This document shows, piece by piece, positions 26,394 through 35,047 of a stretch of DNA of 64,000 nt. Location: positions 34,888 through 98,887 of the forward strand of contig NZ_BAKG01000011.1 in the NCBI RefSeq assembly GCF_000614065.1, given 5' to 3'. The first letter of the stretch is position 1, and each line of letters starts with the position of its first letter. The DNA comes from Prevotella dentasini JCM 15908. GTDB taxonomy: Bacteria > Bacteroidota > Bacteroidia > Bacteroidales > Bacteroidaceae. The notes below the pieces were generated by a model, which saw only the letters and a program-made list of their open reading frames with translations, ran no database searches and was not told the origin of the DNA. The position numbers and the translations under genes are program-made.

Positions 26394-27410
26394 TTAGCGT
26401 CGGCCACCGAAGCTGGTTCTGTTTCTGCTTCCTGTGCTGCCAGAACGACTGCCTCCACCGAAACTGCGGCTTCCGCCAAAGCTGCTGTTGGAATTGAAGC
26501 CGGAATTAGAACTCCGCGGAGTAATGTTGGGCGAAGTTCTCTGTGTCGGGGTATAGGTACGGGACGTTCCGAACTGGTAGGTAGGCTGTGAATTACGGGA
26601 AGGTCGACGGCTTCCTGCAAATCCGTTATTTCGGTTTACTATAGTGGTACGGCCACGGCTGAAACCCCTTGTGCCATTATTGTTTGCTGTATTTCCGCGA
26701 TAGCCGCTAAAGTTGCTGTTGCTTCGTCCTGCAATGGTAGGGTTTTCGTAGCTTCTTCCATTGCCCCAGTGGTTGGCAGTGCCAGTATGTGTTCCATTAT
26801 TGCTGTAATAATAGCTTCCACCGGGATAATATGGACGGTTGAATCCGAATCCATAATAATAAGGAGAGTCCCATCCCCAATAGTTGTACCGGTAAGCCCA
26901 TGGATATCCCCAGCCATAGTGCCAACTGCTATAATACCAAGGAGCATAGAGGTCATTATACCAAGGATCCCAATAGCCCCAACTGCTATAATAATAAGGT
27001 GAACCTATATACCAAGGATTATAGCGTCCCCAGAATCCTTCAAACTGCTCCATCCTACGGCTGTAGGCAAAATCATCCACATTAGTTTCGTAGGAGTGCA
27101 TTAAACCAGCATAGACGGTATCAACAACATAGGAATCTGTACCAAGCCGGTAGCGGATAATGTCGTTGCCTAAGGAGTCGGTGCCTATTTTCTTGTAAGA
27201 AAAGGCTCCTCTGCGATTGTATTCTTCGGTGGATTTATCTATGCCACTATAATAGGCAGGAGAGTCGTCTGTGTTCCAGATGTCCTTGCCTGCTTTGGAA
27301 CTTTCTTCTTGATTCTCGGATGGAGAGAAGTAAAGATCGTCCTGCGCCATTGTAACGAATGGCATTGCTCCAAATAGGACTGAAAGAAGGATAATTCGTT
27401 TCATAATCAT
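26394..27410 (-). CDS. Exported Tyr/Gly/Trp/Asn/Ser-rich low-complexity protein
   Basis: A 338-residue exported protein: signal peptide residues 1-22 (IILLSVLFGAMPFVTMA before QD). Residues 120-215 are very rich in Tyr, Trp, Gly and Pro (YYYSSWGYWDPWYNDLY and similar), and residues 215-338 are rich in Asn, Ser, Arg and Gly, ending SFGGRR. Similar proteins are widespread in Prevotella and Bacteroides without a known function; surface or envelope structural roles are possible. The start could be ATG at 27410 or two codons later. A -7 box lies 34 nt upstream. Confidence 0.75.
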   Translation of the reverse strand: MIMKRIILLSVLFGAMPFVTMAQDDLYFSPSENQEESSKAGKDIWNTDDSPAYYSGIDKSTEEYNRRGAFSYKKIGTDSLGNDIIRYRLGTDSYVVDTVYAGLMHSYETNVDDFAYSRRMEQFEGFWGRYNPWYIGSPYYYSSWGYWDPWYNDLYAPWYYSSWHYGWGYPWAYRYNYWGWDSPYYYGFGFNRPYYPGGSYYYSNNGTHTGTANHWGNGRSYENPTIAGRSNSNFSGYRGNTANNNGTRGFSRGRTTIVNRNNGFAGSRRPSRNSQPTYQFGTSRTYTPTQRTSPNITPRSSNSGFNSNSSFGGSRSFGGGSRSGSTGSRNRTSFGGRR

Positions 27411-27443
27411 CTCTTATGTTGTGTCTTGTTTATTGTGATATTG

Positions 27444-27451
27444 CAAATATA
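27444..27451 (-). promoter_or_regulatory. -7 promoter box of the YGW-rich gene
   Basis: Minus strand TATATTTG, a match to TAnnTTTG, 34 nt before the start at 27410. It is 67 nt from the opposed prmA promoter. Confidence 0.5.
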
Positions 27452-27517
27452 TAATAACCTTGCTATGCAAATATACGGAAATTCCCTAACAATTAATAGG
27501 TTTTCCCCTATTTTTTA

Positions 27518-27525
27518 TAAATTTG
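27518..27525 (+). promoter_or_regulatory. -7 promoter box of prmA
   Basis: TAAATTTG, a match to TAnnTTTG, 20 nt before the prmA ATG at 27545, implying a very short leader. Confidence 0.5.
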
Positions 27526-27544
27526 CACATAAAATTAACGTAGA

Positions 27545-28423
27545 ATGAAGTATATAGAATTAGAATTTAATATAAAGCCGGATTCTGAGCTTGCACGCGA
27601 GATTGTCATGGCATTGGCAGGAGAAGCAGGAGTGGAATCGTTCTATGATGAAGAGAATTGCTTGAAGGGATATATTCAGCAGATTGGTTATAGTGCAGAG
27701 AAGCTCACGGCATCATTGAATCAACTTCCGTTGGAAGGTGTTGATGTGTCTTTTTTTGCGCGGGCTGCGGAAGATAAAGACTGGAATACGGAATGGGAAA
27801 AATCGGGTTTTGAACCGATTTGTATTGAAGGACTTTGTGTCATTAGCCATATCAAGGACAAGGATAAAGTTCTAAAAAAGTCAGAATTGTCTCTTCTACC
27901 TCAAAAGATATGGATAGAGCCTCGTCAGGCTTTTGGTTCCGGCACTCATGAAACTACCCAAATGATAGTATCCACTCTCTTGAATATGGACATAAAGGGT
28001 AAAAGAGTGTTGGACTGTGGGTGTGGGACAGGTATTCTTGGTATTATTGCAGCCCAAGCAGGTGCCAAGAATGTTGTTGGCTATGACATTGACGAGTGGA
28101 GCGTAGACAATACAAGGCATAATGCAGTACTTAACGGTGTGGAGATAGAAGTTCTGGAAGGGGATAAAAGTGTCTTGTCGAATATAAGCGGCCTTTTTGA
28201 TATTGTACTTGCCAACATAAACCGCAATATACTTTTGGATGATATGGAGGCCTTTGTTTCTGTGATGAATGAGTGTTCATGGCTGATACTTAGTGGCTTC
28301 TACAAGGAAGATGTAGATTTGATAGCGGCAAAGGCAAAGAGTCTCGGCCTTATTCTTCAACAATTGAAAGAGAATCGAAACTGGTGCTGTCTATCCTTTG
28401 TACGGGCTGGGGAACAGGTATAA
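27545..28423 (+). CDS. prmA: Ribosomal protein L11 methyltransferase PrmA
   Basis: A 292-residue S-adenosylmethionine-dependent methyltransferase that trimethylates ribosomal protein L11. The key motifs are present: GSGTHETT at residues 131-138, the SAM-binding VLDCGCGTG at 155-163, and LANINRNILL further on, matching the PrmA NxN region. The N-terminal L11-binding domain (residues 1-90) is also recognisable. Its last 74 nt overlap the 3' end of the leftward GH25 gene, so the two transcripts are complementary at their ends. Confidence 0.93.
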   Translation: MKYIELEFNIKPDSELAREIVMALAGEAGVESFYDEENCLKGYIQQIGYSAEKLTASLNQLPLEGVDVSFFARAAEDKDWNTEWEKSGFEPICIEGLCVISHIKDKDKVLKKSELSLLPQKIWIEPRQAFGSGTHETTQMIVSTLLNMDIKGKRVLDCGCGTGILGIIAAQAGAKNVVGYDIDEWSVDNTRHNAVLNGVEIEVLEGDKSVLSNISGLFDIVLANINRNILLDDMEAFVSVMNECSWLILSGFYKEDVDLIAAKAKSLGLILQQLKENRNWCCLSFVRAGEQV

Positions 28424-29210
28424 GCAATTGGCGCAGGTCGTAATAGCTGCCGTTGTATATATCTAAGTCTACGTAACCACTGATGCCCGGGAGTCTGCCA
28501 GCATCGGTATGTTGCCAGAATTTCCAAGGGCCTTCGTACTCCATCTTGTCCACGTAGTAATGTGCTATCCAATAAGGATAATCGTCAAAGCGTGAGTCGG
28601 ATAGATATAAGTCTTTAAATTTATAATAGGTATAGATGATGGGCTTCACGTGATACCTGTCCTCAACGATATGTAGCCAAGTCAGTATATTTTGCTGGAA
28701 GTCTTGAACGGTAAGATTCTTTGGTTTGCTTTCAACATCAAGCACGGGAGGTAAGTCCCCCGGTGAAAGCTGTACCATGGCAAGGAAAAAGTAGGCTTGC
28801 CGACGGGCTGAAGACTTGTTGCTCCAAAAGTGATATGCTCCGCGAATTAGGCCATTCTCTTTCGCCCAATAGAAATTATCGCGAAAGTTCTTGTCCAAAT
28901 GGCTGTCTCCTTCTGTTGATTTGATAAAGACAAACCGGATGGGGTATGTCTGTATTAAGGCATTTCTCAATCTGTCCCAATTGATGTCCTTCTGGTAATG
29001 ACTGATATCTATTCCATGAATTTTATAGCCTTTTGGATAGTCAGGATCTCCGAAAATAGCCCTCCATCTGAAGCCTGAAGGTGAGACAAGAAATGTGTAA
29101 AAAAGAATACAATAAAAAAGCGCAATGAACATTCCTATTCCTGACAAAAATGCTTTGGTATGGCTTTTCAGCCATGCCCTCAGCATACAGGGAATAGAAG
29201 AAATGTTCAT
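28350..29210 (-). CDS. Membrane-anchored GH25 lysozyme
   Basis: A 286-residue muramidase of glycoside hydrolase family 25. An N-terminal membrane anchor (about residues 20-44) is followed by the catalytic domain: HGIDISHYQKDINWD, FVFIKSTEGDSHLD and the DVE triad region PPVLDVES, with Asp and Glu in the positions expected for catalysis. It cleaves the glycan strands of peptidoglycan from the periplasmic side. It converges on prmA with a 74-nt overlap. Residues after about 265 (VQRIDSTSFDSL) look like an unstructured tail and lie in the overlap. Confidence 0.92.
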   Translation of the reverse strand: MNISSIPCMLRAWLKSHTKAFLSGIGMFIALFYCILFYTFLVSPSGFRWRAIFGDPDYPKGYKIHGIDISHYQKDINWDRLRNALIQTYPIRFVFIKSTEGDSHLDKNFRDNFYWAKENGLIRGAYHFWSNKSSARRQAYFFLAMVQLSPGDLPPVLDVESKPKNLTVQDFQQNILTWLHIVEDRYHVKPIIYTYYKFKDLYLSDSRFDDYPYWIAHYYVDKMEYEGPWKFWQHTDAGRLPGISGYVDLDIYNGSYYDLRQLLIPVPQPVQRIDSTSFDSLSIVEE

Positions 29211-29263
29211 TGCGAACTTATTTTCTTTCTTTATTCAGCAGAATAATAGAAATAGTATAAACT

Positions 29264-30907
29264 TTACTTAGCTTGTTCTAAGGCAAGTGTTTTCGTTGGT
29301 TGATCACAAACCTCAGACGGTCCCCAATATTGGACTGGGCCGGGATAAACGAAACATGTTTCCTTCGACCATTTATCACGCAGACTTGCAAAGGTTTTGA
29401 AAGGAGCACCCTCCAAGTCAACAAGGGCCTTACGGATAACTGGCTTCATCTCTCCGTTACGTTTTTCCATGTTCATCATCATAGTAATTGGCACACCACC
29501 AGCCTTCCAGTCCTCAGGCTTGGCAGTTGTATTCTTTACAATTGCCATATATCCTGTTTTTCCGTTAGCAATGAGTAAGGCTGCAGAGACACCGAGAACA
29601 TAGCAATAGTTTGCATCAAAGTTTGATGGGGCAGGGCACCGGCCTTCGTATCCGAAGAAATGGTGCATTGAGGCAAACGTACCGTTGAATTTACCCTCTT
29701 TAGCCCACTTCTCTAATTTATCGGCTACCATGTCTGAAAGGAGCTTTTCGGTCTCAATTAGTGAAACTTGTACGTTTCCATGTGGATCGCGATCCAGTGA
29801 AAGTTGACGGGCAACTCCTTCGGGGAGTGTTTCAAATGTTGCCTTGTTGGCTGCTGACAAGTGGGCGAGGATATACTCACGCTGAGCTTCTTCCTTAAGA
29901 TCCTTGTAGTCAGCACCGTGTTCTGCAAGTAGGTCGTTGAGTTCTTGAATCAGACGTCCTATAGCTGGTACAAACTCAATAAGTCCTTCGGGTACGAGTA
30001 CGACTCCATAGTTTTTCCCCTGATTTGCACGATATGCAACGATGTTGGCTATGTATTCTACAATGTCATTCAAGGTTTTGTCCCGTGCTTGGATTTCCTC
30101 TGAGATAAGACAAATATTCGGTTGGGTCTGTAGTGCACATTCAAGTGCAATGTGTGAAGCCGAACGTCCCATTAATTTGACGAAGTGCCAATATTTACGG
30201 GAAGAGTTGCAGTCTCTCTCAATATTTCCGATAAGTCCGGAATATGTCTTCGTTGCTGTGTCAAATCCGAAAGAGGTTTCTATTTGGTCGTTTTTTAAGT
30301 CACCGTCAATGGTCTTTGGACAGCCTATTACTTGAACGCCATATTTTTTGGCAGCATAGTATTCGGCCAACACACAGGCATTGGTGTTGGAGTCGTCGCC
30401 TCCGATAATGACAATGGCGTGAATATTTAATTCACGGATTACCTCGAGACCTTTCTCGAATTGTTCCTCTTCTTCCAATTTAGTACGGCCGGAGCCTATC
30501 ATATCAAAGCCACCAGTATTCCTGTAATTTTGAACATAATCTTCGGTAATCTCTATGTAGTTATGATTGACAAGTCCACCTGGCCCCATTAAGAAGCCAT
30601 AAAGACGGCTTTCTGGATTCAGCTTTTTTATTTCGTCAAAAAGACCAGAAATGACATTGTGTCCACCGGGAGCTTGTCCTCCAGAGAGAATTACTCCAAC
30701 ATTCACCTTCTTGCCATTAGTAACATTGGATGGAACAAACTCTATGAGAGGCATTCCATAAGTGTTGGGAAAAAGTTTCTTGATGTCTTCTTGATTGTCT
30801 ACACTCTGTGTAGGTTCGCCTTCCTGAATCTTTACTGTACCCTGAAGAGCCTTAGGCAATTTAGGCTGATAAGCAGCTCTTTCCTTTTGTAAAGCACTAA
30901 TTTCCAT
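29264..30907 (-). CDS. Pyrophosphate-dependent 6-phosphofructokinase
   Basis: A 547-residue enzyme that phosphorylates fructose 6-phosphate using pyrophosphate, a reversible glycolytic step. The pattern GVILSGGQAPGGHN (phosphate-donor site), IVIIGGDDSNTNAC (GGDD instead of GGDG, typical of the PPi-dependent form), GCPKTIDGDLKN and MGRSASHIALEC are all present. Length fits the long PPi-PFK subunit class common in Bacteroidales. The gene is monocistronic as far as can be seen, with its promoter in the divergent region to the right. Confidence 0.95.
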   Translation of the reverse strand: MEISALQKERAAYQPKLPKALQGTVKIQEGEPTQSVDNQEDIKKLFPNTYGMPLIEFVPSNVTNGKKVNVGVILSGGQAPGGHNVISGLFDEIKKLNPESRLYGFLMGPGGLVNHNYIEITEDYVQNYRNTGGFDMIGSGRTKLEEEEQFEKGLEVIRELNIHAIVIIGGDDSNTNACVLAEYYAAKKYGVQVIGCPKTIDGDLKNDQIETSFGFDTATKTYSGLIGNIERDCNSSRKYWHFVKLMGRSASHIALECALQTQPNICLISEEIQARDKTLNDIVEYIANIVAYRANQGKNYGVVLVPEGLIEFVPAIGRLIQELNDLLAEHGADYKDLKEEAQREYILAHLSAANKATFETLPEGVARQLSLDRDPHGNVQVSLIETEKLLSDMVADKLEKWAKEGKFNGTFASMHHFFGYEGRCPAPSNFDANYCYVLGVSAALLIANGKTGYMAIVKNTTAKPEDWKAGGVPITMMMNMEKRNGEMKPVIRKALVDLEGAPFKTFASLRDKWSKETCFVYPGPVQYWGPSEVCDQPTKTLALEQAK

Positions 30908-31072
30908 AAACTTAATTGTCTTGAAATATTTAATAATAAAATCGTCTTCTCTACCAATAAAGGAGGTGTATTGCGACCATGTCGAATAGATTAACTCAGC
31001 TCGGGTTAATGTATCTGTACTCTGATCGGTAACACCTTGGCTACTTTCTCATAAGCAGCTGCCTTTGTTTTG

Positions 31073-31080
31073 CAAAAGTA
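31073..31080 (-). promoter_or_regulatory. -7 promoter box of the phosphofructokinase gene
   Basis: Minus strand TACTTTTG, a match to TAnnTTTG, 166 nt before the start at 30907, so the leader is long. That leader (30908-31070) holds a short inverted repeat, ATTAAC with GTTAAT near 30989-31009, but nothing I can assign. Confidence 0.5.
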
Positions 31081-31174
31081 CGTTTTTTATCTGACAATTG
31101 AGGAAGAAAAGTGATAAATTAAGATTTTAATTCTATTTTTTTGTTCAAATTTCGTTGGTCTGTCATTTTTTCCT

Positions 31175-31182
31175 TATCTTTG
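31175..31182 (+). promoter_or_regulatory. -7 promoter box of the 31.2-37.1 kb operon
   Basis: TATCTTTG, with a possible -33 TTG at 31155-31157, 42 nt before the ATG at 31224. It probably drives the five co-directional genes up to ygiQ. Confidence 0.55.
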
Positions 31183-31223
31183 AACAATAAAAAGAATACA
31201 GGAATAAATAGCACCTTACGATT

Positions 31224-31496
31224 ATGAACAATAGAAGAAAATTAAAACGAACCATTAATTATATTTGTGGTGGTTTGTTTGCAGAGGCTGTAGCGGCCTC
31301 TCTTTATGGGGAAAGCGCAAATATCGAAAACATAGATTCCTTGATGGCATCCATCTTGATTATGCATAACAACTATATCAGCCGTATCTCGCATGTTGAG
31401 CCGGGGATGCCTGCCAAAGATTATTTCAACGATCTCAAGAATAAATTTAATAAGGAGGTCTCAGAAATCATAGATCAAATAAGTACATTGGGATAA
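31224..31496 (+). CDS. Small conserved helical protein of unknown function
   Basis: A 90-residue protein beginning with a basic stretch (MNNRRKLKRTINYICGGLF) followed by helical segments (SLMASILIMHNNYISRISHV). No catalytic motif, signal peptide or membrane helix is clear. It starts the operon and is followed after 4 nt by the acyltransferase gene, which suggests a shared role, but I cannot assign one. Confidence 0.7.
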   Translation: MNNRRKLKRTINYICGGLFAEAVAASLYGESANIENIDSLMASILIMHNNYISRISHVEPGMPAKDYFNDLKNKFNKEVSEIIDQISTLG

Positions 31497-31500
31497 GACC

Positions 31501-32055
31501 ATGCTGAATTTGTTTTCTAAATGGTTGCTTTATCGGATTCTGGGATGGAAGAATGATGTCTCTGTCAGCACCGAAGGCAAGTTTATTATCTGTCTTGCAC
31601 CACATACGAGCAACTGGGATTTTGTCATTGGGCAGCTTTATGCGCGGGCAGAAGGCTTTGAGAGCAATTTTCTGATGAAGAAAGAATGGTTCTTTTGGCC
31701 CTTGGGAGTCATCTTTAAGAAGATGGGCGGTATCCCAGTTTGGAGAGGTCAGCATACGAACATGACGGATATATTGGCAGATTATGCTGGGAAGTCTCCC
31801 ACCTTTCGTTTGTGCGTAACGCCTGAAGGAACTCGGTCTCTCAATCCTGACTGGAAGAAAGGATTTTATTTTATAGCGTTAAAGGCAAACCTGCCTATTC
31901 TGCTATATGGAGTTGATTATAAAAGAAAGCTGATTCAATGCACTAAGATGATTGTCCCGACAGGTGATGTTGATGCTGATATGAAAGAAATTAAATTGTA
32001 TTTCAAGGATTTTTTAGGGAAGAATCCTGAAAATTTTACAATAGGGGAGATATAA
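31501..32055 (+). CDS. PlsC-type 1-acyl-glycerol-3-phosphate acyltransferase
   Basis: A 184-residue membrane-associated acyltransferase. The catalytic motif HTSNWD (H-x4-D) at about residues 36-41 and the substrate-binding motif PEGTR at about 103-107 are both present. It would transfer an acyl chain to lysophosphatidate or a related lipid; the short length suggests a divergent member of the family. It lies between the small helical protein and the amidase gene, 4 nt from each. Confidence 0.85.
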   Translation: MLNLFSKWLLYRILGWKNDVSVSTEGKFIICLAPHTSNWDFVIGQLYARAEGFESNFLMKKEWFFWPLGVIFKKMGGIPVWRGQHTNMTDILADYAGKSPTFRLCVTPEGTRSLNPDWKKGFYFIALKANLPILLYGVDYKRKLIQCTKMIVPTGDVDADMKEIKLYFKDFLGKNPENFTIGEI

Positions 32056-32059
32056 ATCT

Positions 32060-34633
32060 ATGTATACTCGATTGTTGACATTCCTTTTCTCTTTAATGTT
32101 TGTTCCGGGCTTATATGCACAGAATACAATGAAAGAGAGATATAAAGGTAATTCATGGGTAGAGAACATCTCACGGCCTAATAGAATTACCGCAGGGTTA
32201 CAGAATGTACATTTAGCTTTATGGGCATCGCATGGACGATATTTTGACACAAATGCCGGGCTGTGGAAATGGCAACGTCCTATCCTTTTTGGAACAACAG
32301 AAGACTTGTATACGCAGACTATTGTTGTCCCATACCTGATTCCAATGTTGGAGAGTGCTGGAGCGGTTGTGTTTACTCCACGGGAACGGGATTGGCAACA
32401 AAACGAAGTCATAGTAGACAATGATGGTAGCTCTTCATCCTATAAAGAAGAGAACATCAAGAAGAAATGGACTACAGCTTCTGTTCCCGGCTTTGCCTTC
32501 CATCAAGGTGATTACCGAGATGGTGAGAATCCGTTTGCTGCCGGAACTGCAAGGCAAATAAAGTCAAGAAAGAGGAGTAGCAAGTTAAGTTCTGCCTCGT
32601 ATCAGCCAGTCTTGCCCAAAGAGGGTAAATATGCCGTATATGTAAGTTATCAAACACAAAAGAAAAGTGTAGACGACGCGGAGTATATTGTCTATCACAA
32701 GGGACAGGAAACTCATGTCCGTGTTAATCAGCAGATGGGAAGCGGAACATGGGTTTACCTTGGTACTTTTGACTTTGACAAAGGTTGCAATTCTTATAAT
32801 AGGGTGGTACTTACCAACCATAGTAGGCGTAAGGGAATTGTTACCACCGATGCCGTTCGTTTTGGCGGGGGCATGGGTAATATACAGCGTGGAGGTACTA
32901 TCAGTCATTTACCTAGAAGTTTGGAAGGAGCAAGATATTATGCCCAATGGGCAGGTGCTCCTTATTCTGTTGTCAGCAAGAGCAGTGGAGGTAACGATTA
33001 CAATGATGACATAAATGTGCGTTCGTTGATGACGAACTGGCTCGCTGGAGGTTCTGTGTATCTTCCTGATGCTGACGGTAAGAATGTGCCAATAGAATTG
33101 GCATTAGCTGTCCATAGTGATGCAGGGGTGAAGAATGATGGCAGTTTGGTTGGAACTTTAGGAATCTGCACGACACAGCAGGGAGATTCCCCTCTCGCAG
33201 GTGGATTACAGCGTGGCGTATCAAAAACCCTTGCAGAGCAATTAGTCAATAATCTTAAGAGAGATATTGAGCAGACCTTTTATACTTCATGGACTACACG
33301 GTCTGTATGGGATAGGAATTATAGTGAAACTCGGCTTCCTCGCGTTCCGTCTGTGATATTGGAAACCCTCTCTCATCAGAACTTTCCTGACATAAGACTG
33401 GGTCAAGACCCGAATTTTAAGTTTACTTTGGCACGGTCTGTTTATAAAACCTTGCTGAAATATGAAGCAGGTTTACATCGCGAAAGCTATGTCGTACAGC
33501 CACTTGCCCCCCGAAACTTCAGAATTGAGTTTATTTCAAAAAGTAAGATCCGTATCCGATGGGATGAAGCCAAAGACCCACTTGAGCCTACGGCCAAGCC
33601 AACATCGTATAATCTGTATACTTCAACAGGCACTAGTGGATTTGATAACGGAATGAATATACGTTCGTCCAGTTTTGATATGGAACTGGAACCGGATGTG
33701 CTTTATAGTTTTCGCCTAACAGCCTGCAATCAGGGAGGAGAAAGTTTTCCAACAGAGGTGTTGTCCGCTTATAGGGCAAAAGACCCACGGGGAACAGTTC
33801 TGATTATAAATGGTTTTCATAGGCTATCATCCCCTGCCCAGATAAATTCCAACACAGAACAAGGATTTGATTTGGAATCAGACCCGGGAATAAGCTACGG
33901 GCCTACAACTGGATGGAATGGGCGTCAAAGCAACTTTGACAAGGCCCAAATGGGAAAAGAGGGAGCAGGAGCTTTGGGATATGGCGGTAATGAGTTAGCC
34001 GGAAAAATCATAGCAGGCAATGACTTTAACTATGTACGTGCTCATGCTGAGGCGATACAGACTATGAAAAAATATAACATTGTCAGCTGTTCCAGTACGG
34101 CCGTAGAGAGTGCCCAAGTTTCCCTTTCGCAGTACGATTTGGTTGATCTAGCTTTAGGTTTGGAAAAAGACGACGGGCACAGCCTGATTCGTTACAAATG
34201 CTTTAGACCAAGTATGCAACATCAGATTTCCGAGTATCTGAGGAGAAAAGGAAAGTTGCTGGTAAGCGGAGCCTATTTGGCTTCGGATATGAATACTGAC
34301 GCAGAAAGTAAATGGCTTTCTGAAACACTGAAGATTGCTTATGCAGGGGCGGAGCAGAATGGCTATCAGCCATCGGTTGAAGGCTTGGGGCTAAGGTTCG
34401 ATGTCTATCGAACCATGAATGAGGAGCATTATGGTGCTTATTTCCCTGATATTCTTACCCCCGTGGGCAGTGCCTTTGCCACTATGACATACAGCAGTGG
34501 CGGTAATGCGGCTGTTGCCTATAAAGGCAATGATTACAGCACTTTTACCATGGCTTTTCCTTGGGAATGTATAAAAGATAAGGATATGCGTAACAAGATA
34601 ATGCGTGGTATCGTTGCATACCTGTTGAAGTAA
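32060..34633 (+). CDS. Exported amidase-like protein with golvesin-type and Fn3 domains
   Basis: An 857-residue exported protein (signal peptide residues 1-20, FSLMFVPGLYA before QN), of a type often annotated xanthan lyase. The sequence reads as an N-acetylmuramoyl-L-alanine amidase split by an inserted domain: ALWASHGRYF (His58) and PYLIPMLESAGAVVFTPR come first; then a golvesin C-terminal-like beta domain (about 145-275, KYAVYVSYQT); then the amidase resumes with ALAVHSDAGV and SVILETLSHQNFPD. A fibronectin type III domain (about 485-570) and an alpha/beta C-terminal domain (GTVLIINGFHRL) follow. Zinc-ligand roles are inferred from the amidase_3 family. Confidence 0.78.
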   Translation: MYTRLLTFLFSLMFVPGLYAQNTMKERYKGNSWVENISRPNRITAGLQNVHLALWASHGRYFDTNAGLWKWQRPILFGTTEDLYTQTIVVPYLIPMLESAGAVVFTPRERDWQQNEVIVDNDGSSSSYKEENIKKKWTTASVPGFAFHQGDYRDGENPFAAGTARQIKSRKRSSKLSSASYQPVLPKEGKYAVYVSYQTQKKSVDDAEYIVYHKGQETHVRVNQQMGSGTWVYLGTFDFDKGCNSYNRVVLTNHSRRKGIVTTDAVRFGGGMGNIQRGGTISHLPRSLEGARYYAQWAGAPYSVVSKSSGGNDYNDDINVRSLMTNWLAGGSVYLPDADGKNVPIELALAVHSDAGVKNDGSLVGTLGICTTQQGDSPLAGGLQRGVSKTLAEQLVNNLKRDIEQTFYTSWTTRSVWDRNYSETRLPRVPSVILETLSHQNFPDIRLGQDPNFKFTLARSVYKTLLKYEAGLHRESYVVQPLAPRNFRIEFISKSKIRIRWDEAKDPLEPTAKPTSYNLYTSTGTSGFDNGMNIRSSSFDMELEPDVLYSFRLTACNQGGESFPTEVLSAYRAKDPRGTVLIINGFHRLSSPAQINSNTEQGFDLESDPGISYGPTTGWNGRQSNFDKAQMGKEGAGALGYGGNELAGKIIAGNDFNYVRAHAEAIQTMKKYNIVSCSSTAVESAQVSLSQYDLVDLALGLEKDDGHSLIRYKCFRPSMQHQISEYLRRKGKLLVSGAYLASDMNTDAESKWLSETLKIAYAGAEQNGYQPSVEGLGLRFDVYRTMNEEHYGAYFPDILTPVGSAFATMTYSSGGNAAVAYKGNDYSTFTMAFPWECIKDKDMRNKIMRGIVAYLLK

Positions 34634-34666
34634 AAATAATAATTTGAATATAATAAGACTGAAATT

Positions 34667-35008
34667 ATGCATAAGATTCAAGCTAATGCCTCTGGTACAA
34701 GAAATATAGAGATAGAAGAGTCCCACCTCTATACCATCCGCAAATATGCACTCCTTTCCAATCTCGTTGGTTCTACAGGGATAGTGGATGAAGACATTTT
34801 GGATAGACTGCGTTTCAACGTACGTAGTCTTTTGGAGTCAGAAGCTGGCAAGGACAAGGCTCTGCTCGATTTATGCCTTGACGTAGTCTATAATCAAAAC
34901 ATGAAGGCTCTTGGACTGAATAATCTCGTTAAGCTTTACAGAGATTGGCTTACACGACTGGATGAGAATACAGCAATGCAAGAAAAACAACCAGAGCTAA
35001 CTGATTAA
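34667..35008 (+). CDS. Small conserved protein of unknown function
   Basis: A 113-residue helical protein (RKYALLSNLVGSTGIVDEDI, LLDLCLDVVYNQNMKALGLN). No known motif. It sits 33 nt after the amidase gene and just before ygiQ in the same orientation. Cytoplasmic by appearance. Function unknown. Confidence 0.65.
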   Translation: MHKIQANASGTRNIEIEESHLYTIRKYALLSNLVGSTGIVDEDILDRLRFNVRSLLESEAGKDKALLDLCLDVVYNQNMKALGLNNLVKLYRDWLTRLDENTAMQEKQPELTD

Positions 35009-35047
35009 GAAGAAAAGAATTTGGACGCACAACAGACTACAGGCAGC

